DNA of 64,000 nucleotides from Bugulina stolonifera (taxonomy: Eukaryota > Bryozoa > Gymnolaemata > Cheilostomatida > Bugulidae): positions 28,086,429 to 28,150,428 of the forward strand of contig OW285187.1 in assembly GCA_935421135.1 (NCBI GenBank). The letters are read 5' to 3'. The position numbers and the translations under genes were made by a program. Shown here piece after piece: positions 49,301 to 61,035 of this stretch. Under the pieces are notes generated by a model. It did not search any database, had not been told where the DNA came from, and saw nothing but the letters and a program-made list of their open reading frames with translations. How positions within the stretch are numbered: position 1 is the first letter of the stretch; each line of letters begins with the position of its first letter.

Positions 49301-52300
49301 TGTATGCGAAATTTGAATCTGAGAATTCAGCCTTTTAGACCCAAAAAGACAAAGTTTTTATTGCAGAAATGGAATCTACAGGTGTGAATTGTATATATAG
49401 CAACATTTTCACCATTAATTTTCACTACTAAGTTTAGTAGATTTAGCCTTGAATAACGCCCCAAAATGCCAACTCGGACGACGGCCATGTTGAATTTGAG
49501 CCGCTGTCGCCATATAGATTATTTTGGAAAGTGTTTTTTATTCTCAAAAATTCATTTACCCTTGTGTTGAGCACCTCTAATCCTTAGTTATTGTATAACA
49601 ACCTTCTTTTCATCAAATCCAGCAGTGTTTATTTGGTCGATTTTCGGTGAATTTGGGTCAAACTAGCTCCGAGAGGTGTTTTCGGTGACCTCTGACCCTC
49701 AATATGTTGACCATACAGGCTTGAATGAGTAATGAAACTGAAGCACGTATATGACAGTATCTATGTAACAAAAATTACAGCTCCAAGTATCATACAGTGA
49801 CCACAGTGATAATTTGAATGTTCAGGAATTTCAAAAAACTCTATTTGGAGTTGTCCCCACCACATTTTCCCACTTTTCAACGAGCTGCTGCCGGAACCAC
49901 AGGGGTCAAATAGAAAAAAGAATGGTGGTTTCCCACTAATTCAAGGGTGCTCTTTCCACCTGCAAATTTTCAAAAGAATCCCAGTCGGGCCAGCGCGCAA
50001 ATTTGATCAGTCCCCATGGAATGGCCCATCTGTTGATAAGAAGCTTCATAAAACTTAATCATCATGGCCATGTTGAATTCACCAGACATCTAACCTAACT
50101 TCTTCCTAACAAACAAAAATCGTGTTCCGAAAATATTTATGCTGGAGTTGCAGTTTGTTTATATAGGACTATTTTAGGTCAACAACAACAACCATAGTGA
50201 GAATCGAAAATCAAATCCTATGCTCCAGGTCTGCTATAAGGTTACATGCTATAAAATTATTGGAAAGCCAAGAATAAACACATTCACAATGCAGATACTC
50301 TGGTTTTTCACTTTAACATTTAACACTACTTGTAATTGGAACTCAACACAAAATTGAACCCACACCAAATTAATGCAATGCCATCCTTCAAGCCTTTGCT
50401 CTTTAAAATGTGAACCATGATGTTGTTTATGTTACCAAATAGTGACACCCAAGACAATGAATAAACATAAAACTTTAGATTCCTGTGCCGAGCACATCCT
50501 GTGGGTAGGCCACAGTAAACAAGAGAAAGTTCCGGTAAAGTTTGGGATGTATATATATTTGGTTTCCTGTATCCCACAACATAATATTATTTGTATAAAA
50601 TACATAATAATGGTGCAGTAGATAGAACTGACCAGAGGTGAATGGTTCCCACACAAGCTTATTATTCAACAACTTATTACAAAAAGAAAAAACATTTTTC
50701 ATCCTGTGCTGTCAACACATGCAATGTGAAAAATTTGGCTGCCACAGGAAAAAATCATATTGCTAAAGGTAACCGGTACAATATTATATTCATTTTGTTA
50801 TAGTATAATTTATAAAAAGTGGAGAATTTTTATGAAATCTAATTCCAACCCAGTAGTATTTCACAGCAACAGAGTACCTGGTGATGAAACGGCAATTAGA
50901 GCACCCGCTTATGACACATGCAATATGATATAATATTATGTAGGCCTATATGCATTTGACTCCATGTTCAAAATTACATGGCCAAAAGTCATTTCACACA
51001 GTTTTGTGCCCTGGATTTACCAAACAATGAGAAAAGGGCATTCAATATAATATTGTATATTGTAGATCTTACATGTACGTTATGATTGCGAATAAATTTC
51101 ATTCTTGGAATGCCACTGCCAGGCTTTACGTATTTCATTTTTAAGCCAAATTTAAGCATAAAAAACAGGGGAAATGGGCAGTAAGTTTGATTGTACTTAG
51201 TACGAAACTGGATCCAATCAGCATTTTGTTGCATTTGGATATTTGTCAAGTCGACTGCATGCAACATAGTTATTGTCAAATATTGAGACACAAGTTCCTG
51301 CCTCCCTGGTATAAACATACAAAATAGCTTTGTATGTTTATATTTCGTCAAAAAACAATACACACGTTCATGTCAATGTCGAATAACAATAGACTCTTGC
51401 GTTAGAATGAAAATGTGTTTTTTTACAGTTTGCCAGAAAAGGTCAATCGAAAATGCAAACATATGGATGGGCTCGAGCTGAAATTGTTGGCGCATTGGTG
51501 AATGCAGTATTCCTCGTAGCCTTATGTTTCACAATATTCGTTGAGGCAGTAGAAAGGCTGGCCATGAGGGAGCCCATAGAAGATGCCTACCTTTTGCTGT
51601 ATGTGGGAGGAACTGGTCTAGCAATCAATCTTCTTGGACTCTGTTTATTCCATAACCATGGTAAGCGCGTATGACTCATTGCTGTCATTGGCCACTCACT
51701 GACCGGTCAACTGGTCAGCAGACAGATTGCTTGCTAATCAGTCTGCACTGGTCTGTTTACATTATAACATGAGGTTCATGTAATCATTTGATGATCAAGG
51801 GCAGTGAAGCTGCTAGGTTGCATTACTTTTGTTTTCTATAGTTCTGTGTGACCTAGCTGTTAGTCCTTGACAATGTTGAAACACTGCATTTACACATTTT
51901 AATACAGGACCACTTTTGTGCTCAGGACTTGTAAGCCATCTCAAAAAATATGCACATGCACATACATGTATTATATAAGCCTAAGGTACATGAAAAGACA
52001 CACAAGTATAATTGTAATACTGAGGTACTTGCCTAGTTTGAGACTGGTTCACACTAAATCATGCCAGCAGCCCAAAATAAAATGATCAATTGTTCTTGAT
52101 AAATGACAGTTGGTGGTTTTATTGGTTTTTGTTCATTCATCAGACTGTGCAGGTCATCCCAATAGCCAAATTCTACATAATGTAGATAGTAGGCCTATTA
52201 ATTTATGCTTTTGCTACCCATATCAGTTAGGCACAGTCTACAACTACATGCACGTGGCACAGACCAAAATGGTGGTAGTAAATATTTCAGTTGCTTTCAA

Positions 52301-55300
52301 TGTGCCCAATATCCTGTATCTACTCCAGTTGTTTGTGGCCAGTGCTGGTTAATTAATAATTAATAAGCTATGTAGGGAGGGACTTGGTCTGGAAACTAAA
52401 AAGCCATTATTATTTTAAAGCTATTCTATCCAATTTATTGCGTTTTAATAGCTATCAGTAGTTTTGGATTTATGCATTTCAATATGCTGCTAGAAGTAGG
52501 CTAAATACAGTTAAATTAGCTTATGCAAACAAAAATTAAATTTTTTATGAGATTGCAGATTGGTAAATTTTACAACTTGCATGCTATAGAAAATGATATT
52601 GTTTGTTATTATGGCATACAATACTTTACGTTATGCTGTATATTCCAGCTCATGGACACACACATGGGGGACATACACATGGAAGCCATGGACATTCTCA
52701 CCACCATACAAATGGACATGCTGGTCACCATGGTCATTCTCATCAGACTCTACACAAAATCAACTCAGAAACAAGCTTTAGCTGTGGTAAGTTTTATCAA
52801 TGGTAAAGGGACATTTCGAAAATACAGTTTACAGCTGGACAGCTTCACAACTGGACTGTTCGAAACCGGACAGTTCAAAACGGTGTATATTACATTTAGA
52901 AGAATACAACTCACAGATAATTAATTTTTAATTAATTAAATAAAAAAAAAACAATGTTAAAAATAAAAATTAGTTGAAATTTGGTGGTTGGGGTTTCGAA
53001 CTGTCCGGTTTCGAATTGTCTTTTCTGAACAATCGCAAATTCCTTATCCATATACCTACTCACCACTGATGAACATGTCATGTAGCGAGCCCATTGATTT
53101 TATAGACTGCAGGCTTTAAGAATTCAGCAGCCAGACCATTTGCAATCTGTACTACTGTATGCTAATATTTATCCAAGTAATGTTAGCATAGTAACATTCA
53201 GTAACAACATGCTATCATTCCTGAAACCTGGCTTTGCAAGTTTTTGTTAACATATTGACATGACAGATAACAGTTGGTTGCCTAGATTAATGCTGGGTTG
53301 CTATGCATCTGAAACACCAAGGTCAATAATTTGTGTCAGCAAATAGACATTTAGAAGGACGCAGGAATACTACCCTACTGTTGGTCCCTGTTGCTCCAAC
53401 TGTACAAATGTAGGTTACTTCACACATTCAGGTAGCAAAAGATCTAAGGTTAAGAAAATCAAATATATTTCACTTGGCTAATACATCATTTATATTCATC
53501 ATGAACCTTTATGGAATATTAAACTAATGCGGCAATTGGAACCAATATTTTCTCACAGATGGCAAATTGACACATTGACACATTTTTGACAAGATGCAAG
53601 TTGGAATCAGTGCCGACTTCATACTGTTGGTAGACCTCCAAGTTTAATAACTGCCAACTTGTCTAACTCTAAGGATAGTGGCTTTCAACACAGGCTGGGC
53701 TCCATTATTGCTGAAGCCTGGCAATTTGTTACATAATAATAAAAGGCATTCAGATAGCTAGTAAACCTTTCCACCCCTTTATGCTTTATTTATTGCCTAG
53801 TAGTTTTGAGCCTACTAACAGTAATCTATAATATATCTAGTTGCTGGGTGTTATTATGGGTATCCTGGTTGGCGTTCTAAATATAGCCACCAGCACTCGC
53901 GGCCACAATAGGTAAATATGTTTATCCAACAAATTGTATTATCTTTGGAATATAGGTTTCACATTTTTTGTTCCTTATTGCATTGTAATGAAACGTGAAA
54001 ACCGCAGCATTTCCCAATAACAAGTATACCAGCAGGTAGCCTGAACTAAGTACGCACAACCTCAATTGGCTTATGCAGCCCCTGGGCTACCCTAGATATT
54101 AGGCCTACTAGTCTGAACCAGAGCCATTGAGTAGAGAGTTATGCTTTCCTATAGGCCATATAATACACCCCGCATAGTTCTAAACAAACAGGCCACGCCC
54201 ACATTTGGTCAAGCTGATTCATATATATTACAATGTAATGGCCACGTGCTGATTTTGTAAGCTTGTGCTAATTTGCATTTTTATGGGCTTTTATGACAAC
54301 TGAGCCACAAATGCCCTGTCTCATGTTACAGAACAGCTCTTAGGCTACAATATGACTATTTTATTTTCTCAAAAAAATAAATACAACTCCACTTACAACT
54401 TGTTTAACTTCTGAAATTGACATCACCTGTTGGTTTCACAAGTGGTGTGTGAAAGCAGGTTTGAGCACATCATTAACTGAGTGACCTAGGTCATCTTTTG
54501 ATATGAAAGGACCAGATTATTCAATGTGTTTGTGAATGAAAGTGTGAATCCAATGATTTTCTGACCTGTGGCCCCAAACACAACTCTGCTGCCAATCGAG
54601 GGGCCACCACCCTCCTAGTGCTGGATATTATTATAGTTTGATATGGCACAGAGGTAAAACTTTCTTTGGGACAAAAACCTCTAAGTCATTGACTGGACTC
54701 GAACCCACGTCCTTTCAGGTAACTTGCGTTATTGCTGCAAGATGCCCTAGTCCTCTTTTGCTATGCAATAAATGCAAATATCATTGTGCAAGCAAGAGTT
54801 TATACTTTAAAGTGATAGAACACATGTATTAAAATTCTCTTGTTATATCATCCTGTGTACTGTTTCCATCACACCAGAAATTGCTCTGCAAAGCAAGCAT
54901 TCAGGAGGAACTGACAGTAGTACAACTTGAGCAAGTGCAGTCTTGGAGAATAAGAATCATCTATATATACATCTACATGTACAACTATGTAATTACTAAC
55001 AGTAATAAAATACTCTAAAAAGCAAGTTTGAACGCTATGATGCGCTTTGGGAAAGTTATCATTGCTAAAATGTATAAAGCTTTCTACCAGTTAGATTCTG
55101 TAACATTTTGTCAGCTCTAGGGCTCTCTATGGCTCCCTATAGCCACAACTGTTAGAATACATTGCAGGGGCAAATACATGATTGCTAATGAATATTATAC
55201 AGCCTATAGATTTATTGTATCCATGGAATCATCTCTGGGCCCAGGAATGTTGTGAAAAAATCACAAATAAAACAGCAACCAAGAAGAGATGCACCATCTA

Positions 55301-58300
55301 GTTCTATACATATGCATACAAGCGTACACATGTGTGTCTATAAGGGAAGATATATGCTGAATTACACGGTAGATAGAGATAGAAAGTGGTATGCTAAGTT
55401 TCTCAAACTCTGAAAACGAGTAAATACAGATATCTTAGCAAATAACATCTCTATTGAGTCATGTTACTTTTCCTTGCTGTCTTGTAATGTTTGAAGGCAT
55501 GTGTACATTATACATGTATGAATTAGTTTATGAAATTGTATAAGTATCATTTTCAAAAATAATGCTAGCTGCACAACATGACTTGTGTACCCTTCAAGTT
55601 TGTAAATAAGATCATAAATAATAGCACATTGACACCCAAGACATTAGTTTTATTATCACAGCTGGTAATAACATTTTCTGTGGTCACAATACTCTTGGCA
55701 AAATCCACTCATTGTAAAGTAATTAGTGTTGTCTTTCTCCTGGCAAATGGAAATCAGAGAAAACTGCCACTAGTGGGTAGGGTGCAGAAATATCCATATT
55801 AAAAGTTGTATAGGATAAAAGCCCAATTTCTAAGCTATCTTTTGATATATTATTCATCAAAATAGCATTATTCTCTATCGAATAAGCTCAAAATAAAATT
55901 CTCAAGTCAGATTTCCCAATGATAATCAATGAGACCGCATGCCTTTGTTTAGAACTATGCATATCTGTTTCCGGCTCAGTTGTCACAACTCTCTACTCAA
56001 TGGCTCTGGTCTGAACCAATCAGTAAGAACGGTTTAGTTCAGTAGTTCAGACTAGTAGGCCCTGGGCCTACAAGGTAGATGACTATGTGGTGCCAGTTTG
56101 GGATTGCGCAATCTTTTAAAATACAGTTCTTCTTTGTATTATTTTTTGGCACACACAGAACTAAATTAATTAATTAAATTGAGCCATGACAAATCTATAT
56201 GACCTGTAGCTATACAACAATAATATAATTATATATGACCTACATTTACATGGAAGGGACAATTGAAATCACTCCAAATAAATATTAAATGTACCACTGA
56301 ATAATTATATCATATATTGCTGTGTGAGTTCAGAGCACTGATATACGAGGATAAGTGCATGACGTATCATATAACACACTCAGGTTATTGACGTACTGGC
56401 TGGTCTTTACTCTATACCAAATTACACTGGCTTGGAATTAAATGTTTTTAGTTTCCATCTGTTAACATGCAAACTAATACGTCATGTAGTCATATATGCC
56501 TACATGTAGTTACTGCTAATCATAGTAGTTACTAGTTGCATATAATAGGCCACTGTTACAACACGCAAGTGATACTAATCTGAAACGTACAAACTTGAAT
56601 ATTTACAAAAGAATATACAAGCTCTTATGCCCAGTGAACTTTTGCAAACCATATACATTTTCCATCAGTATTGAACAGTGTATAGCCAACATATAAACAG
56701 AACAACAATTATTATTATACATGCACATATCTAACAGACACTGGTAGTGTAATGATTGTCATTTCAGAGTTGTCTACTCTTATTGAACTAATTTACCATT
56801 GCTATTATTAAACCATACTATATCATGCGCATTATGGCCTTGTTTTGGTTAACCTAGAGGACAACCATACATGAGAATACATTTATAAACTGGTAACTGA
56901 TTGTGAAAAATCTCATAAGTTGTCATTACATTGTAAATCATTGATCTCCCACATCACAACATTCTGTTTGTCACAAATATGTTTTCTCCATGAGTCTTGT
57001 GATCTTTGAATTGAATTGCTTATTAGAATATGTATATAGCTTTGTAGACCATAATTGTATAACTGTGAGAACCCTTTGCTATTAATGCAGAAGACGGTGA
57101 AGATAACAGTAGTAATTTGCTCGAAGAAGATGGATGCCCTGCAGAGAGCCAACCAGCTAAAACTGGAAAGCAAGGTTCGTATCTGTAGAACCTACCTCTT
57201 GGTTACCATGATATGGAACGGATAGCCAGTTAGGGGCAGAAGGGGAGAGATTAGAAATGCCTTGGCTTTTTGCAAAACTAAAAGAGAAGTTGTCTTTTCT
57301 ATTATTGATAGATACCCAACCACAATCAAGGGTCCAAGGCTATTAGAACTGCTGCACTGTTACACCCAAAAACTCATAGCATAGGACTGTTGTAACAATA
57401 AAAATACTCCTCTTTATTAGTTGAAAATTATATTTTACATAAATTTGCAAATGATAGCATTCCTTGTGTCAAAGTAAATATATGGCTGAAACTAGTTGTC
57501 TATGATCAACATTTGCATATGCATATTGATTTTTTGTTGCAAACAACATCCTATTGTTATTACAGTGAAGTCCCACCAGCTAAACATGAGGGGAGTGTTT
57601 ATACACGTGCTAGGAGATGCTCTAGGCTCTGTAGTAGTTATGTTTAGTGCAGGACTGACTATTATAGCTAGGACTTATATGTACCCTTGTAATGCGTCAG
57701 TAGAAGTAACACTCAACGCAACCAGTTTAGAGAATTCTGAAGACTCGGGTCCTTGTGAGATTATAGACCCACAATGGGTGTTGTGCATAGATCCTATACT
57801 GAGGTAGGTCAGCTATGTAATATATGCTGTTACTAAGGGAATCAAATGATTAATGGCATATATTTGGGCGCCAAAGTTGAATAATGTTTATATCTTGAGA
57901 TGTTTTGTATAAAATAATTGACGCTATTCGCTTCGTCATGTTGTCATTTGCATAAGTTACCTGCCCTGGATGAAATAGGGTGGCCAGCTTGAGTATAAGT
58001 GTCAACCTTAACCCAAAACACCATTAGTTGTAAATGATGTGATTATTATACAGTAATTCATGATTTTAATCTAAAGCAAGCTAGTCCGTGCATTAGAGCT
58101 TATAAGCCAATGGTTTAAGGCAGAGTTATTCTCTCCTTCTTCTATCCCACTGTAAGAACAGGTCAAGAGAGGACTACTTTCCATTATAATCCATGGCTTA
58201 CGTAAAACCACATCTTGCAGTGTGCTAATTTTAGCACGGTCATTATTGACAATATTGATAGAATATTGCCATTTTGATTATAATTATAATGTATGTAATA

Positions 58301-59776
58301 ACAAGTATGCATATGTCACTATTTTATACATGTATGCTTAGTAATACAAAGGTTAATACAAGTTACAAACTTTGTTTTTTTAGTCTGGTGTTGGTGGCAA
58401 TAATCCTATGCACTTCTCTCCCTCTACGTAAGTTCTTACAGTAGCAGTATCTACATGTATCATACAGAATATTCTATTTGTGTTTGAATACAAAGGTATC
58501 ACAATCAGTGACACTGACAAGCTTGTGGTTTGCTTTGTGGAGTTTAACTTCAAATCATCAACCCTGGATCAGTTTAACAGCTTCCTTTGACAAGCATGTG
58601 TTTGAGTCATGGGTGTTTGGAATTAGTTTTCCAGCTAATTTTATCAAACACCAGTTCACCATCATCTTTTTAATCTTGTGCTAGAAAGAAGGAAGATACA
58701 TGTACATGTATCTTGTATCAGACTATGTACTGTAAACATTGAGATATTATATGACTTTTGGTAACCATTGTACATGCATTGTTCTGAGGCTATATTGGGG
58801 ACTAGGGTCGTCATCACTAATTTTTTTAAATGACCATTTTTTCATTACAGTGAAACAAACTGCACTTGTACTCATGCAGTGTGTACCAGGGCATCTTGAG
58901 ACAGACCTTCTCACAGAGGAGATCAATCAGGTTGGTAGAGGCTATGATAATTTTCTTAATACATTTAGTGTATATTTATTACCGCATGAAGGGGTACTGT
59001 CAATAGCTAGGATTTGAAACCCAGACATAAACCCATAGAGGAAAGTTGTTGCCCTTAGCTCTTTATCCAATTTCAGAGAAGAGAAATTGGGAGAGGACAA
59101 CTTCAATGTATAATCAATAGCAACTGCGAAGACTGTTGCAATTTATTGCTATTAGTAAAATGGTACTGTGTATGTATATGATTATTATTAATAGATGGAT
59201 GGAGTGCTTGGAATTCATGAGTTCCACATTTGGAGTTTGGCTGGTAATAAAGTTATAGCATCCTTACATGTTGAAACAGGGAGTTTAGATGATTATGTCG
59301 TGATTGCTCAAAAAATTAAGAATTACCTCCACAACATGGGAATTCATTCTGTTACTATACAGCCAGAGTTCTCTGAGGTAGGTTAAGTAGTCTCTAAGTA
59401 ATAATTATTTCCATTATAAGCAATAGAGCCATCTTCTCTATGCTATGCCAATTTTGTGTTGCTCCCTCAGCAAGTACATGTATAATTATTGTCATGCCCA
59501 AGCATATAATATATGCTTGGGCATGACATTTTTTCTGATCAGGCTATACGTTAAATATTGTATAGCCTGATCAGAAAAAATGTTGTGTTAGTTGAATTTA
59601 TCATCTCCACATGTTGAATATTCTGTTTCTGGCTTTAGCTACAGAAGAGAGTAGATGGCCGGTTGTGTGCCTTGGAATGTGGCCCTAATATGCTATGTCA
59701 TGCTGATACGTGCTGTGCAATAAACGAAAAGATTTTAAAGAAAAGGGCTAGTAGGAGCATAGATTCTGATGTATAA
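46311..59776 (+). CDS. SLC30A1: ZnT1-type zinc exporter (cation diffusion facilitator)
   Basis: Nine coding exons: 46311-46487, 51429-51660, 52649-52786, 57091-57174, 57566-57803, 58384-58427, 58851-58930, 59195-59377 and 59639-59776, giving 437 residues with all phases consistent. It is a six-helix CDF protein expected to move Zn2+ out of the cytosol in exchange for protons. The zinc site is intact: H43 and D47 in TM2 (DAFHMLSD) and H224 and D228 in TM5 (HVLGDALG). H43 argues for a ZnT1-like rather than a ZnT10-like (Asn) site. A His-rich cytosolic loop (~138-170; HGHTHGGHTHGSHGHSHHH) separates TM4 and TM5. The TM5-TM6 loop has two N-glycosylation sequons and cysteines. The C-terminal cytosolic domain contains VHEFHIW-like HEFHIWSLAG and SVTIQPEF, ending in a Cys-rich tail (CALEC, CHADTCC). 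Intron 1 is 4.9 kb and carries a long palindrome. Confidence 0.95.
47086..50027. mobile_element. 2.94-kb fold-back element with ~1.25-kb inverted arms
   Basis: Left arm ~47086-48360 and right arm ~48790-50027 are inverted copies with only scattered mismatches. Both outer ends read GGGCCATTCCATGGGG. The element is flanked on both sides by ATCT (47082-47085 and 50028-50031), a candidate 4-bp target duplication. The ~420-bp spacer contains a - strand ORF (48704-48477, 75 codons, starting MARSKWLSALRKV) of unknown meaning. The arms contain no long ORF. The element sits in transporter intron 1. Superfamily not assigned. Confidence 0.9.
54074..56074. mobile_element. Inverted-repeat pair in transporter intron 3
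   Basis: 54074-54192 (CCTGGGCTACC, CTAGTCTGAACCAGAGCCAT, GAGTAGAGAGTT, GTTCTAAACAAACAGGC) recurs inverted and partly rearranged at 55940-56074. This suggests a ~2-kb element with degenerate inverted ends or two opposed copies of one repeat. Target duplications were not seen. Confidence 0.6.
54650..54752 (-). mobile_element. Possible tRNA-derived SINE fragment
   Basis: On the - strand a clear B box GGGTTCGAGTCC follows CTGAAAGGACGT. An A box is not convincing. It lies between the two arms of the intron-3 inverted repeat. Confidence 0.45.
59042..59108. repeat. Short hairpin element (GAAAGTTGTTGCCC / GGACAACTTC)
   Basis: Imperfect inverted arms GAAAGTTGTTGCCCTTAGC and GGGAGAGGACAACTTC with an additional inner pairing (CCAATTTC / GAAATTGG). 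Intronic in the transporter gene. Confidence 0.55.
59490..59581. repeat. Double hairpin: two adjoining perfect palindromes
   Basis: 59490-59528 is a near-perfect palindrome (TGTCATGCCCAAGCATATA and complement). 59528-59581 is a second one with a 22-bp stem (ATTTTTTCTGATCAGGCTAT and complement) and a 10-nt loop. The two share a boundary base and lie in the last intron of the transporter gene. Confidence 0.9.
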
Positions 59777-60448
59777 AGATATTAGAAATGCTGAGTGATT
59801 GTATATAATTACTAGGATCATATTTTATGTGACAATTAATATTTTGAAAACCCCACAGCTATGATGTACATACTTTAAAACATCACTAGTCTATATCATA
59901 TAGTTAATTTTTTATTTTATTCAAATTGCATACTATGCATTATCCATACATGCCCATGCAGTTCTTGTATTATTTATACATGTATCAATAGTGTTTCAAA
60001 CTTTTTTAGCCACAATATTCTATACCCTATTAGCTTCTCCTGCTTAAGTCTACTTCTATGCTTGACATAATAGTAGCAATGAATGGACCAAAAGTTTCTC
60101 CCTTTTTCTAAAATACATGTAATTGCTTCTACTTATTATGCTAACTTTGGCCAAAACAATAATTATACTAATATAGGCCAATGCAGTGTCAATGCAACAT
60201 GTTGAGCTGAATATAAGGCATGATTCGATACCTTCAAGTATTTTACCTGAAGAAAAGGTTTTGCCATTCTTAATTGCTAAAACAAAAGCTGTACTATAAT
60301 AATTCTATATTATATATTTTAAACCATATAAAAATATATACAAATAATTACAATTATAGCCTAATATATACATTTTTATTGATGCCAGTTCCGAGTAGAG
60401 TAGATACTAATATCTAGACTCTCTACTCGGGTCCTTCAGCAGTGAGAG
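59777..60448. other. Convergent intergenic interval
   Basis: 3' ends of the transporter (+) and RPB10 (-) genes. A - strand AATAAA at 60375-60380 lies about 70 bp past the RPB10 stop and is a good poly(A) signal candidate. A GAGTAGAG palindrome (CCGAGTAGAGTAG...CTCTACTCGG) at 60392-60430 could form a hairpin near that 3' end. Otherwise AT-rich and featureless. Confidence 0.6.

Positions 60449-61035
<587 letters not shown>

Noticed and set aside
50326..51363. Cluster of overlapping - strand ORFs before transporter exon 2
   Set aside because: Considered as a transposase remnant, but no catalytic motif or consistent frame was found.
53840..53912. Hydrophobic open stretch (LLGVIMGILVGVLNIATST) with AG/GT borders between transporter exons 3 and 4
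   Set aside because: Exon 52649-52786 joins exon 57091-57174 in perfect phase without it; in the required phase this segment ends in a stop, and ZnT1 proteins have no helix at this point.
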